DNA from: Oceaniglobus ichthyenteri
Lineage (GTDB): Bacteria > Pseudomonadota > Alphaproteobacteria > Rhodobacterales > Rhodobacteraceae
DNA length: 64,000 nucleotides
NCBI RefSeq assembly: GCF_003057885.1
Contig: NZ_QAGK01000002.1
Span: forward strand, 372,001 to 436,000
Reading direction: 5' to 3'
The translations under genes and the position numbers were made by a program. Positions 42,715 through 51,477 of the stretch are shown here, piece after piece; within the stretch, counting starts at the first letter, position 1, and each line of letters starts with the position of its first letter. The notes below the pieces were generated by a model. The model did not search any database and was not told where the DNA came from. It worked only from the letters and a program-made list of their open reading frames with translations.

Positions 42715-43749
42715 ATGATCCCCCCCGTTTCGCGCGCCGACACCGCGCCAAAAGTTGCCCGTGATTGGGTGAAAATCCTTGCACAATATCGCGATCCGCA
42801 CCACGGGCGCAGCGCCTTTGAACTGGCGGTCAGTCTGGTGCCGTTTCTGGCCATCTGGGCGGCTGCCTGGTGGCTGTTGGCCTATGCGCCGGTGGTTTCG
42901 GTGCTGTTGGCGCTAATCAATGGCGGATTTCTGGTGCGGCTGTTCATCATTCAGCATGATTGCGGCCATGGCGGTTTTTTCCGCAACCGCCATGTGTCCG
43001 ATTGGACCGGGCGCATTTTGGGGGTGCTGACGCTGACGCCGTATAACGTGTGGCGGCGCACCCATTCTTTGCACCATTCGGCGGCGGGCAATCTGGACAA
43101 ACGCGGCATTGGCGATGTGCACACCCTGACCGTGACCGAATATCGCGCGCTTTCCCCTTGGGGGCGGTTTCATTATCGGCTGTATCGCCATCCGTTGGTA
43201 TTGTTTGGCCTTGGGCCGACCTACCTGTTTTTGCTACAGAATCGCCTGCCTTTGGGCCTGACGGATCGCGCGACCTATTGGTTCAGCGCGATGGGCACCA
43301 ATTTTTTCATCATCCTGTTTCTGGCTCTTGTTGGCTGGCTGGGCGGTTGGCAACCATTGGCGCTGGTGTTTTTCCCCACGGTTCTGGTGGCCGCATCGGC
43401 GGGTGTCTGGCTGTTTTATGTTCAGCACCAGTTCGAAGAAACCCATTGGGATCAAGAACCCGATTGGCAGTTGCACGATGCCGCGCTGCATGGCTCATCA
43501 CACTATGATTTGCCGCCTGTTCTGCGCTGGATGTCGGGCAATATCGGGGTGCATCATGTGCACCACCTGTATTCACGCATCCCGTTTTATCGCCTCACTG
43601 AAGTGTTGCGCGATTACCCCGAACTGGCGAACGCACAGCGTTTGACGATCCGTGAAAGCCTGGGCTGTGTCAAACTACACCTGTGGGACGAAAAGCAGCG
43701 CCGCCTGCTGTCGTTCAAGGCACAGTCCGAGATTTACGGCCCGGCGTAA
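42715..43749 (+). CDS. Fatty acid desaturase
   Basis: 344-aa integral membrane di-iron enzyme. The three histidine boxes are intact: HDCGHGGFF after the second helix, THSLHHSAAG and the C-terminal VHHVHHLYSRIP. Four hydrophobic helices surround them (LVPFLAIWAAAWWLLAY; VSVLLALINGGFLVRLF; FFIILFLALVGWLGG; LALVFFPTVLVAASAGVW). It is of the omega-6/acyl-lipid (DesA-like) type, introducing a double bond in membrane acyl chains with an electron donor encoded elsewhere. It is monocistronic by appearance, with a hairpin on each side. Confidence 0.92.
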   Translation: MIPPVSRADTAPKVARDWVKILAQYRDPHHGRSAFELAVSLVPFLAIWAAAWWLLAYAPVVSVLLALINGGFLVRLFIIQHDCGHGGFFRNRHVSDWTGRILGVLTLTPYNVWRRTHSLHHSAAGNLDKRGIGDVHTLTVTEYRALSPWGRFHYRLYRHPLVLFGLGPTYLFLLQNRLPLGLTDRATYWFSAMGTNFFIILFLALVGWLGGWQPLALVFFPTVLVAASAGVWLFYVQHQFEETHWDQEPDWQLHDAALHGSSHYDLPPVLRWMSGNIGVHHVHHLYSRIPFYRLTEVLRDYPELANAQRLTIRESLGCVKLHLWDEKQRRLLSFKAQSEIYGPA

Positions 43750-43766
43750 GGGCGTAGTGTGATCCT

Positions 43767-43792
43767 TTCAGGCGTTACATGCAGCGCCTGAA
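43767..43792 (+). terminator. Hairpin terminator downstream of the desaturase
   Basis: TTCAGGCG pairs perfectly with CGCCTGAA around a 10-base loop, followed by a short TTTC. It lies in the 58-base gap between convergent genes and may serve both strands. Confidence 0.55.
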
Positions 43793-43807
43793 TTTCTGCA
43801 TCCCCGG

Positions 43808-44452
43808 TTATTTCTTTTTCCAGGTGTTCAGCCAGCGGCGAAATCTGTCGCGCTTGCGATCCGCATAGCCATCCACCCGATCCCACGCTTCGCCCGCATC
43901 TGCGACAAACGGATCAATCGAGCGTTCGCGAAATTGCGCAAGCATCCGCCAGATCACCAGAATAATCAGCGTCAGAAACACCAGAATACTGATGTTCAGC
44001 CACGGAATCAGCCGGGTATCCGGGCCATCAACCTGGCGCACGCCAACCGCATTGGGGAAAATCGACAGGAATTCATTGCGCCAGCCATAATGGCGCAGGG
44101 CCACCCACCGCGGCGCATCGCGGTTGGAAATCAGATCACTTGCCTCGGCCTGAAGGTTGGATGAATCCAGCTTGAAATAGGGCGGCCAGCCCCACCCGGT
44201 GTCTTCGTTGCGATACACCCTTGGTTTGCCATTTGGGCGGATGGTTTCGATAAACCGCACATCGCGGTTCACCGTTGTCGGATCGTTGCCCACATCGGTT
44301 TGCGCCCAGAACCAGCTGTTTTCATTCACATCCACCCGCCGCACTTCGGTGTTGACGATGCGCACGATGTCACGCTGGGGCAGCGTGTAATGCAGGAACC
44401 CGCCGACGATCACGATCAGCAAAATCCAGAACGTCCATTTCACATAAATCAT
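43808..44452 (-). CDS. DUF1523 membrane protein, last gene of the AAA-linked operon
   Basis: 214 aa. One N-terminal helix (WTFWILLIVIVGGFLHY) and a second near residue 150 (NISILVFLTLIILVIWRML) enclose a periplasmic domain of about 125 residues containing the DUF1523 hallmarks LPQRDIVRIVNTEVRR, NGKPRVYRNEDTGWGWPPYFK and VALRHYGWRNEFLS. The C-terminus is cytoplasmic and strongly basic (RKRDRFRRWLNTWKKK). The family is frequent in Rhodobacterales and functionally uncharacterised. It follows the two-helix gene after 9 bases, so it belongs to the same nine-gene transcription unit. Confidence 0.85.
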   Translation of the reverse strand: MIYVKWTFWILLIVIVGGFLHYTLPQRDIVRIVNTEVRRVDVNENSWFWAQTDVGNDPTTVNRDVRFIETIRPNGKPRVYRNEDTGWGWPPYFKLDSSNLQAEASDLISNRDAPRWVALRHYGWRNEFLSIFPNAVGVRQVDGPDTRLIPWLNISILVFLTLIILVIWRMLAQFRERSIDPFVADAGEAWDRVDGYADRKRDRFRRWLNTWKKK

Positions 44453-44461
44453 CGCAGTTCC

Positions 44462-44731
44462 CTACCAAAAATTGATCACATAGATCAGCGTTCCGATCAC
44501 GATTACCGGCACCACATACACCCCAAGGATAAGTTTGCGCCGCACCGAGGCATCGTATTCGGCGAGGCCAGCGCGCACATATTCATCGCGATCACCCACT
44601 GCGCCGTCCTCTTCCCAGCGTTTTTCCAGCTTTTCGGTGCGCACGGATCGTGAATAGATCGACACCAGCACATAAATGATGCTGAGTATCACAAACCCCA
44701 TCAGGCCAAGGCGGGCCATTGCAAAGATCAT
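44462..44731 (-). CDS. Small two-helix membrane protein
   Basis: 89 aa. Helix 1 (LGLMGFVILSIIYVLVSIY) and helix 2 (LILGVYVVPVIVIGTLIYVI) flank a charged loop of about 40 residues (KLEKRWEEDGAVGDRDEYVRAG). No family was recognised. It begins 4 bases after the 452-aa gene ends, and translation is probably coupled. The hairpin topology with a charged loop suggests a structural subunit or adaptor of the operon's membrane complex; no function can be assigned. Confidence 0.75.
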   Translation of the reverse strand: MIFAMARLGLMGFVILSIIYVLVSIYSRSVRTEKLEKRWEEDGAVGDRDEYVRAGLAEYDASVRRKLILGVYVVPVIVIGTLIYVINFW

Positions 44732-44735
44732 ATCG

Positions 44736-46094
44736 TCAACTCCTTACCGCGCCCCAGGGGCCGACCCGGCGAATGATATCGCGCGGCGCGTCCGGGGTGA
44801 TTGGCGGTGACACATCGTCCATTCCCGGTTCTGCGCCAAACAGCGCGGTGCGCGTGCCTGCCTTATCCACCTGATATTCGCGCGCCAGAAAATCCGCCAC
44901 ATATTGGCGGCGCGGATCGGACCAGCTGCGATACAGTTTATAAAACAGCTCTTTATGGCAAATGAACAATTGCCGCACATCCAGCGGGGCCAGTTCGGCC
45001 AACAGCATATTCACCAGATCGCGGTCTGCGCCGGGGGCGGCACGCAGGGTGTAAAAATACGCCGGATGTTCGCTGGTGATCCGGGGCCAGGTGCCGCCGC
45101 CTTCGACCCAGCGCAGCAAATCGCCCAGGCCCAAAAACGCATCGGGCAACTCCGCGCCCAACCGCCGCGCCACGGCGCGCAAATCGTTGCGGGTGGCGCC
45201 CGCCATATCGATTTCCAGGGTCGCAGCGGCATCAATCAGGATAAAATCCATCTTTTGGCGCAAGATCGCCGCCGCATCCACATTGCGCGCCTTGACGATC
45301 GGTTCGACCAACCCGTTCTGTTCAAACGCCCGGGCGATGGCATTGGGCTGATCGCTGCCGATCACCTTGGCCGTGACCCGGTCATCGGCGGCAAACACAC
45401 CGGGTTGCGGCGTGATCACAAAGGGTTTTTCCACCGTGTGAAACACATAAGAGCCGCCAAAATGCGACGTCCAGAAATCGCCATGGTCAAATTCCATCCG
45501 CTTTAACGTAATCGGATTGCGCGTCACATCGCCAGTATGTTTGGCTAGGCCGATCATTTCAGCAATCAGTACATCATCCCACCAGGCATCCTGCCGGGTG
45601 CGAAACAGATCAATCTTTTCGCCCAGCTTGCGGGCATCCGCGACATGGGATTGGGTTGTATCCGCCTCGATCACGATCTTGCGAATGTCAAACAATCGCG
45701 CCGGGCGGCTAATTTCAAAGACGGAATTGGCCAATTCGCCCGCCACCGCATCGCGCGCGGTCAGGGCGAACAGTTCGCTTTCATTGGTTTCGATAAAAGA
45801 CTTCAGGATCGGGCGCGCGGTGGAAAACGCAATGTTCAGCAGCGGCGCGCGCTTTTGCTCGGTCGACAGCAAAATAAACTGGCGATTGCAGCCATTGGCG
45901 TTCAGGTATTGATGATCGCCCAACTCATCGCCCACTTCGGGGGAATAGCCCGACAGATCGATATGAAAATCGGCCAAACCGGTGGTTTTTCCGGTCAGAT
46001 GTTTCAGCGCCCGGTTATAGCGTTCGATCAGGGCGGGCGATGAGACTTCGATCAGACCGCCAAACATCAGCCCCTTTTCGATCAGGCGTTTCAT
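44736..46094 (-). CDS. Uncharacterised 452-aa protein of the AAA-linked operon
   Basis: 452 aa from ATG 46094, which overlaps the preceding stop (ATGA). It is soluble, with no signal or membrane helix. Recognisable stretches are MKRLIEKGLMFGGLIEVSSP, a possible metal- or nucleotide-binding YSPEVGDELGDHQYLN, MEFDHGDFWTSHFGG and a C-terminal IRRVGPWGAV. I think it falls in a DUF66xx-type Rhodobacterales family (DUF6638 is my best guess from memory), with no known activity. Its conserved position between small membrane proteins suggests a cytoplasmic component of the same complex. Confidence 0.75.
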   Translation of the reverse strand: MKRLIEKGLMFGGLIEVSSPALIERYNRALKHLTGKTTGLADFHIDLSGYSPEVGDELGDHQYLNANGCNRQFILLSTEQKRAPLLNIAFSTARPILKSFIETNESELFALTARDAVAGELANSVFEISRPARLFDIRKIVIEADTTQSHVADARKLGEKIDLFRTRQDAWWDDVLIAEMIGLAKHTGDVTRNPITLKRMEFDHGDFWTSHFGGSYVFHTVEKPFVITPQPGVFAADDRVTAKVIGSDQPNAIARAFEQNGLVEPIVKARNVDAAAILRQKMDFILIDAAATLEIDMAGATRNDLRAVARRLGAELPDAFLGLGDLLRWVEGGGTWPRITSEHPAYFYTLRAAPGADRDLVNMLLAELAPLDVRQLFICHKELFYKLYRSWSDPRRQYVADFLAREYQVDKAGTRTALFGAEPGMDDVSPPITPDAPRDIIRRVGPWGAVRS

Positions 46095-46405
46095 GTGGCC
46101 CCTTTCGGCGCGGTCCACAGCCGCAGATAGGCCAGCACAATGCCCACCCCGGCCAATTGCGCGCCAACCCCGGCAAACCACACTGCACCGCCCCAGGGAT
46201 CGGCCTGAAACGCGCCGGCAATCGCCACGCCGTTCACCACGTAAATCACCGCAGCGGCCACCGCGCCCAGCGCGATCAATATCGCCACAACCACCAACAT
46301 CCGCCCGGCCCTGGCCATGGTCCATCCCAGCACCGCCAGGATTCCCGCCGCAACAAACGGCAGCGATTGTGCCGCGGCCCAGACGGGCGGTAACGCATCT
46401 ACCAT
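46091..46405 (-). CDS. Small three-helix membrane protein C
   Basis: 104 aa from ATG 46405 with GGAGG seven bases upstream. Three helices: SLPFVAAGILAVLGWTMA, MLVVVAILIALGAVAAAVIYVVN and AVWFAGVGAQLAGVGIVLAYLRL. No family was recognised. Its stop overlaps the next start by four bases and its start overlaps the previous gene by seven. Size, topology and position match the two genes before it, so the three may be subunits of one membrane assembly or ancient duplicates. Sequence identity between them is low by eye. Confidence 0.72.
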   Translation of the reverse strand: MVDALPPVWAAAQSLPFVAAGILAVLGWTMARAGRMLVVVAILIALGAVAAAVIYVVNGVAIAGAFQADPWGGAVWFAGVGAQLAGVGIVLAYLRLWTAPKGAT

Positions 46406-46725
46406 TGAACATGCCTCCATCGGCGCGGTTGCGCGCCCAGTGCCAAAATCATCGGTGGGCCCCAGATTAGGGACGCCGCCAAGCCAAGGCGCAGAAAGTA
46501 GCCCAAGGTGCGCCCGGGCGCAAACCCGATGGCATCCATCACCGCACTGTCCTGTCGCCCATAGGCCCAAAGAAAATACCCCGCCGCACTCAGCGTCAGC
46601 GCCAAAGCCGATAGCGCGCCATTGACCACCAGGCCCGGCACGCCCTCGGGCAGCAGTTGTGCCAGGGCAAAGGGCACGATAATCGCCAAACCGATAAGAC
46701 CGGCAAAGGGCAATACCAACGCCAT
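46399..46725 (-). CDS. Small three-helix membrane protein B
   Basis: 108 aa from ATG 46725, overlapping the preceding stop by one base. Helices: LPFAGLIGLAIIVPFALAQL, LVVNGALSALALTLSAAGYFLWAY and GYFLRLGLAASLIWGPPMILALGA, with a basic tail (PRRWRHVQ). No family was recognised. It is the middle of three similar-sized membrane proteins. A longer frame in the same phase extends upstream through the neighbouring gene but has no supporting start or conservation. Confidence 0.72.
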   Translation of the reverse strand: MALVLPFAGLIGLAIIVPFALAQLLPEGVPGLVVNGALSALALTLSAAGYFLWAYGRQDSAVMDAIGFAPGRTLGYFLRLGLAASLIWGPPMILALGAQPRRWRHVQW

Positions 46726-47048
46726 CACGCCTGTTCCCGGTTGCGCCGACGGGCCAGGGTGGTGAACACCGCCAAGTATATCGGCAACCAGACAAAACTG
46801 GAAAATACCGTAATTCCAAGGGTGCGGCGCAAATACGCCTCGGTGGTTTCGGGCCAGGGCAATGGATCGGGGTTCATCACCGCAAACAACACAAAGGCGC
46901 AGGCGATGCAGATCAGCAAACCGCCCAGCATTGCCCGCCCATGGCCCAGCGCGCCATACACCCCCGCATCGGTGAAAAAAGCCGCCACGCCCAGGCTGAC
47001 GACAACCGACGCCGCCACCAAGGTTAAGACAAAGATCAACACCGTCAT
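46725..47048 (-). CDS. Small three-helix membrane protein A
   Basis: 107 aa. Helices: MTVLIFVLTLVAASVVVSLGVAAFF, MLGGLLICIACAFVLFAVM and TLGITVFSSFVWLPIYLAVF, then a basic tail (LARRRNREQA). Its start overlaps the AAA ATPase stop (ATGA), tying its translation to the ATPase. No family was recognised. Confidence 0.72.
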   Translation of the reverse strand: MTVLIFVLTLVAASVVVSLGVAAFFTDAGVYGALGHGRAMLGGLLICIACAFVLFAVMNPDPLPWPETTEAYLRRTLGITVFSSFVWLPIYLAVFTTLARRRNREQA

Positions 47049-48979
47049 TGGGATTTCGCCGCCAGATACCGGCGCTTGGCTTCTTCGCCAAGGCCAAATT
47101 CTCGCACCATATTGGCGATGGCCACCTCATCCGATTTATCGGCATAGCGGAATTCGGAATCAGCATATCGGTTGATTTCTTGTATCACCATATCCACCGT
47201 GATCGGCTGTGCCATGTCGCGGATCATCGACAGTTTTTCATCATAGGATTTGAATAGAAACAGATCGGGGTTTTCCATCCATTCATCGGGCAATTCGAAA
47301 TCCATCGCCCGCACCTTTACCGCATCGGTGATGTTTTTAATCGCGCGGCCAGTGAACCGGGGATCGGCCTCTTGAATACCTTTCAGATATACTCCCAGCT
47401 TGGCGATTGTATTCAAATTTCCAATCTGTGCCTCGGTCTTTTCCCAAACCTTGATCAGTCCGTCCTCTTTCGGTCGGCCATGCGACAGAAAACTGGCCGC
47501 GACCGCCTTTTTTATCTGCTGTGCGGCAAAAAGATCGTGATCGCCCAAGGGAATATCGTGGTTTTTGCCCAGCAGCAGATGCAAAATATCGATGTAATCA
47601 TCTCGGCTTTGCGGCCCATCCACCAAAAACCGCGCCCCGGCCCGTTGGCGCAGGGCGTCATCGACGTTTTCGGGGTAATTTGAAAACATCCCGAATGTGC
47701 AATTGCCCCGCACCACGGTGTTTGCGCCGGCGAAACTTTCCATCAATACGGCGGTGATTTCCAATTGACCGCTCGACGATTGCCGATCGCCGCGTTTACC
47801 CGCCAGTTGGTCAATATCGTCAATCGTGCCAAAACCGATCACGCCAGGGTCAATGATATTATTGATGAACGCCTTGGCATTCTGCCCCGATTTGCCCTGA
47901 TAACTGTCAATATTATCGGTGCTCAGGTTTTGATAGCGAAATGGATATCCTGCCGCCTCGCAATAGCCCGAAATCAGCCCTGCCATCATCTGAATCAGGG
48001 TGGTTTTGCCCGTGCCCGGCGCGCCATCGCCCATAAAGGTAAAGATAAAGCCGCCCAGTTCGGCAAACGGGTTCAAGCGGCGTTCAAAATCATAGGCCAT
48101 CAGCATTTTCGACAATTTCATCGCCTGATATTTGGCGATATGGTTACCCACCACTTCGTTCGGCTTTTTGAACGTCATGGTCAGGGCGGTGCCTTTGCCC
48201 CGGCGCGATGGGGTGAACCCCTGGATCGTGAAATCATCGGCCTCGACCCGCCAGGCGGCGCTGGTGAATGCCTGGGTGCGGGGGGCGGTGGCGGCGCGCG
48301 ATTCTGCCCGGCCCATCAACGCCTCGGCAAAGGCCAACAGCGTGGCCACCAGGCGCGGCTCGTCACTGGCGAAGGTGGCGATATCTTGGTCCAACTCCCA
48401 CAGCGCACCGTGCAGCGCCAAGGGCGCGTTGTCGGTCAGCACCTCTTCGACCTCGCCGATTTCCACAGTGGTTTCGCCTGCATGGCTGGCCAATAAAAAC
48501 GCGCTGGCATTGGCGAAAACCGACAGAACCACCAACGCCTCGGCGCTCAGCAATTCGCCAAACTCACCCTTGCGCGATGCCGCCAACCCACCGGCCAGAT
48601 TTTCGCGTTTCAGCGCATCCAGACCGGTGCGTTCGCTGAATTGTTCACCCACAGCCAATGCAATCGCCAGCGCCCGGCGCAAGGATTGCAGCACACTGGC
48701 CATCAGCGGCGAGGGCAGGCCATCGTCGCCCAATGCCTCAACCCGGTCGATCAATCGCACACCTTCGGGGCGGGCGGTGGACCGGGTGACCAACCCCGGC
48801 GTGGTGGATCGAAACCGCCGCCGCGTGGCAATGCCCGGCGAGCGTTCAGTCGGGGCGACCGCCCGCCCGGTTGCAACACGCGCCGTATGATCGAACCCGT
48901 CGAGCAACGCCAAGGCGGCAGGGTAATGTTTGCGAATATCCGCCTCGCGCAACTCCATCTGATCGCTTGAAATGCTCAC
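47045..48979 (-). CDS. AAA-family ATPase, core of an uncharacterised operon
   Basis: 644 aa from a GTG start. The first 250 residues are helical with no recognised domain. The AAA module spans about 270-480: Walker A GDGAPGTGKTT (Lys325), Walker B-like GFGTIDDID (Asp387-388), sensor-1 Asn434 in MFSNYPE and a likely arginine finger in DDALRQRAGARF. A C-terminal helical lid follows. It resembles single-AAA remodelers of the MoxR/CDC48 type more than replication or Lon proteins; there is no protease or helicase domain. Loaded on the same transcript as five small or medium membrane proteins, it may drive assembly or remodelling of a membrane complex. Confidence 0.85.
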   Translation of the reverse strand: MSISSDQMELREADIRKHYPAALALLDGFDHTARVATGRAVAPTERSPGIATRRRFRSTTPGLVTRSTARPEGVRLIDRVEALGDDGLPSPLMASVLQSLRRALAIALAVGEQFSERTGLDALKRENLAGGLAASRKGEFGELLSAEALVVLSVFANASAFLLASHAGETTVEIGEVEEVLTDNAPLALHGALWELDQDIATFASDEPRLVATLLAFAEALMGRAESRAATAPRTQAFTSAAWRVEADDFTIQGFTPSRRGKGTALTMTFKKPNEVVGNHIAKYQAMKLSKMLMAYDFERRLNPFAELGGFIFTFMGDGAPGTGKTTLIQMMAGLISGYCEAAGYPFRYQNLSTDNIDSYQGKSGQNAKAFINNIIDPGVIGFGTIDDIDQLAGKRGDRQSSSGQLEITAVLMESFAGANTVVRGNCTFGMFSNYPENVDDALRQRAGARFLVDGPQSRDDYIDILHLLLGKNHDIPLGDHDLFAAQQIKKAVAASFLSHGRPKEDGLIKVWEKTEAQIGNLNTIAKLGVYLKGIQEADPRFTGRAIKNITDAVKVRAMDFELPDEWMENPDLFLFKSYDEKLSMIRDMAQPITVDMVIQEINRYADSEFRYADKSDEVAIANMVREFGLGEEAKRRYLAAKSQ

Positions 48980-49024
48980 ATCCCGCCCCGTTTGTTTTTC
49001 ATACTCGTTCTCAAACTATCGCCC

Positions 49025-50164
49025 TTACCGATGGCTTAATACCCGCCCGTTTGGCGATACCACGAATTTGCGCACCGACCGGAACCCCGGTGGGTTCAGC
49101 TCGGCCAACACCTGAAACGGACGTTGCGGCAGGATAATGGAGCGTTCGGTGCGGGTGGCCCCGGTATCGGCCCCGCGCCCCGAAAACGGGTCAAGTGCGA
49201 AAATCTGCCGCTCAACCGTTGAAAACCACCCCTTGCGCTCGCTCTCGACCCGCTCACTCTCCAGATCCTCAACCGTCCAGGCCAGACACCAATCCTGATC
49301 ATCGGGCGCGCGGGCCTGTTCCAACACATCGTGAATTGGTCCCACCTGCCGGGTATAGGCCGCCGAATACATCGGCCCCACATGAATACGGCGCAGTTTT
49401 TTTGGATGCAGATCATCGAAATCCTGATCGAACCCTTTGGCGATGGTCAATAATTTCAGCCCCGCCAAAGATTGCGCAATCAGATGCGCCTGCGCCGCAG
49501 GCCAGCGTGCCGCATCCTTGGGAAGAGATATGCGCCCGGTGTCCTCAACCTCCATCAGATAAATCACCGGCAGGTTGATCTGGGTATCATACACCGCCCA
49601 ATGCACCAAAAATCTGCGCCGCTCGCCAGTGCCCGAGAGCCAAATGGTTTTGGGATCGTTTTGCGCCCAGAACAAACGTTCGCCCAACAGGGTTTCGTAA
49701 TAAATCCGTTGTGACAGGGCGAATTGCAGCTTGGTCGGGATTTTCAAATCACTCAGGATCTGGCCCAGCATCATATCTTTCAATCCCGCCTGATCGGGGG
49801 TATTTTGCAGATGCCCCGTGGCTTGGGAAAAATCGCTGCCCATGGTCAGAAGTTCGCGAAACACCGGAAATCCGGATTCGGTGGTGTCCATGGCCAGACT
49901 GCCGAAAAACGTGCCGGTATCGCGCCCCGTCATCAGATATTTCATGCCCAGCGCGCGAAATGTATTGCCGATCCGGTCAAGATACTCGGCCAGAATGCCA
50001 ACTTCGGCCCGGCTCAGGCTGCCTTCCTGCTCCATCACCCCGGCGACCCGGCCCAGATGGCCGGTGATGCGTTGAAATTTCTGGAAATAGCGCCGGGCGA
50101 TGTCGGTGTCGGACAGGCCCACGTGATCGCGGGCCAGATCCTGACCGGTGATGATATCGCTCAT
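49025..50164 (-). CDS. Uncharacterised 379-aa soluble protein of the AAA-linked operon
   Basis: 379 aa. No signal peptide, membrane helix or familiar catalytic motif. The N-terminal 120 residues are helical (DIARRYFQKFQRITGHLGRV...YLDRIGNTFRALGMKYLM). The middle contains beta-like stretches (FLVHWAVYDTQINLPVIYLMEVED), and the C-terminus ends in RSVRKFVVSPNGRVLSHR. It is placed between the coiled-coil gene (12 bases upstream) and the AAA ATPase (45 bases downstream), so it is probably an adaptor or substrate-recognition subunit. That is a guess from position only. Confidence 0.72.
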   Translation of the reverse strand: MSDIITGQDLARDHVGLSDTDIARRYFQKFQRITGHLGRVAGVMEQEGSLSRAEVGILAEYLDRIGNTFRALGMKYLMTGRDTGTFFGSLAMDTTESGFPVFRELLTMGSDFSQATGHLQNTPDQAGLKDMMLGQILSDLKIPTKLQFALSQRIYYETLLGERLFWAQNDPKTIWLSGTGERRRFLVHWAVYDTQINLPVIYLMEVEDTGRISLPKDAARWPAAQAHLIAQSLAGLKLLTIAKGFDQDFDDLHPKKLRRIHVGPMYSAAYTRQVGPIHDVLEQARAPDDQDWCLAWTVEDLESERVESERKGWFSTVERQIFALDPFSGRGADTGATRTERSIILPQRPFQVLAELNPPGFRSVRKFVVSPNGRVLSHR

Positions 50165-50176
50165 GATACCACCCGT

Positions 50177-51253
50177 TTATTCACCATAAACATTGCTGTC
50201 ATGCTTTTCGACGATCTTGGTAAACCGGCGGGCAAAACGTTCGTCGGCCTTGGCCTTTTGCTCCAGCACCAGACGGGCGAACACCATGTGGTCTTCGTGG
50301 GCCTCCAGCATGTCGGCCATACGGGCGTTGGTGGCGCTGCCGATCTGGGCCATGGCGGTTTGCGCCTCTTGGTCGGTTTTCACGCCAATTTCGTTGATCC
50401 GGTGCGCCACATCCTGTTGTTGCGCGGTTTTCAGTGATTTGGTCAGCGCGTCATACAGGATCACCCGCTGTTTCGTGTCGGTTTGCAGTTTGTTGATCAA
50501 AACCATCTGCGTCGCCGCCTGATTTTGCAGTGAATCAACCCAGGTTTTGCCCTTTTCGATATAGCGCTCAAGGGTTTGCGATTTGGCCAGCTTTACCTGC
50601 TCTTGCTGGACCATTTCATTGTATTTGCTGTTCAGATCGGCCAATTCGGTTTCATAGCGGGTGCGCGCGGCGGCGTCCTGTTCGACGCTGATCTTGTTTT
50701 CCAGCGCGATGATCGTCGGGTCCATCGCCAGAATTTGCGCACGCAAGGATTCAAGTTCGCTGACGGTGAATTCACGGTCATCCAATGTTTCCACCAGATT
50801 GCTTTCAACCTTGGTTTTCTGTTCGTTCAGAACCGCCAACTGCCCCTCTAACAGCTTGACGATCACATCTGATTTTGAAATCAGATCCTGCAATTTATCA
50901 TCAACGGATGCTGTGCGCATCCGTTCATGGCGCATGGAATCGGCCTTGGCATCGGAAAATATCCCGACAAAGGTTTCCCAACCGGTTCTGTCGCGCATTT
51001 CGGCGAATTCCTTGGAAAACCCCGATGTCACATCATCCAGCCCCATGATCAGTTCGGCGATGTTGGCATTCATCATTTCGGTGTGGGCATGCACATCGTC
51101 AAGCGTGGCATTTTCGATTTCAACGGTCACATCGGTGCCCGCCGCCATTTTCTGGCGCGCGGTTTCAATCCGGCTGGTAAGTTCTGAAATCTTGCTTTGC
51201 GCTTCGGCCACCTGGGCCTGGCTTTCGCGCATCTGCGCGTCAAAATCGGCCAT
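50177..51253 (-). CDS. Coiled-coil protein, first gene of the AAA-linked operon
   Basis: 358 aa, overwhelmingly helical, with heptad patterns at residues about 5-45 (QAQVAEAQSKISELTSRIE) and about 120-300. A cytoplasmic location is likely. The order of long helices and loops around LLEGQLAVLNEQKTKVE and YIEKGKTWVDSLQNQAATQMVLINKLQ loosely recalls TelA/KlaA-type (toxic anion resistance) proteins and, more distantly, PspA-like membrane-stress proteins. I would not assign it to either without a profile search. A GGAGGG ribosome site precedes the ATG. It is divergent from gabD across 224 bases. Confidence 0.75.
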   Translation of the reverse strand: MADFDAQMRESQAQVAEAQSKISELTSRIETARQKMAAGTDVTVEIENATLDDVHAHTEMMNANIAELIMGLDDVTSGFSKEFAEMRDRTGWETFVGIFSDAKADSMRHERMRTASVDDKLQDLISKSDVIVKLLEGQLAVLNEQKTKVESNLVETLDDREFTVSELESLRAQILAMDPTIIALENKISVEQDAAARTRYETELADLNSKYNEMVQQEQVKLAKSQTLERYIEKGKTWVDSLQNQAATQMVLINKLQTDTKQRVILYDALTKSLKTAQQQDVAHRINEIGVKTDQEAQTAMAQIGSATNARMADMLEAHEDHMVFARLVLEQKAKADERFARRFTKIVEKHDSNVYGE

Positions 51254-51288
51254 CTGGCCCTCCGTATTATTATATTTATTTACCTAGG

Positions 51289-51331
51289 CACTTGCCCCCA
51301 CATTAAAAGCCCGCAAACCGCGCGGCAAGTG
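51289..51331. other. Inverted repeat in the leader of the nine-gene operon
   Basis: CACTTGCC (51289-51296) and GGCAAGTG (51324-51331) form a perfect 8-base inverted repeat separated by 27 bases, located 36-78 bases upstream of the coiled-coil gene start. It may be an operator or a leader stem-loop. Otherwise the 224-base divergent region shows no clear sigma-70 promoter. Confidence 0.35.
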
Positions 51332-51477
51332 GCAGTGTGCGGGATGAAATTGCCCAGCCTGCGCCCCTCTGCCCGACGTTGATCCCGATGATATCATTGG
51401 TTAGGCCTAGACAATTGGCCAAGTGACGTGGTTTCACTGTGCCATCTCGTACATTTTCCACGAACGGAGTGCGCCTC

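Noticed and set aside
46412-47166. Long upstream extensions of the 452-aa, 104-aa and 108-aa genes
   Set aside because: They run through neighbouring real genes in a shifted frame; internal ATGs with ribosome sites and ATGA overlaps give better starts.
51269-51274. TATAAT on the minus strand upstream of the coiled-coil gene
   Set aside because: It lies only 15 bases from the start codon, overlaps the leader with the ribosome site and has no -35 at 17 bases, so it cannot serve as the promoter.
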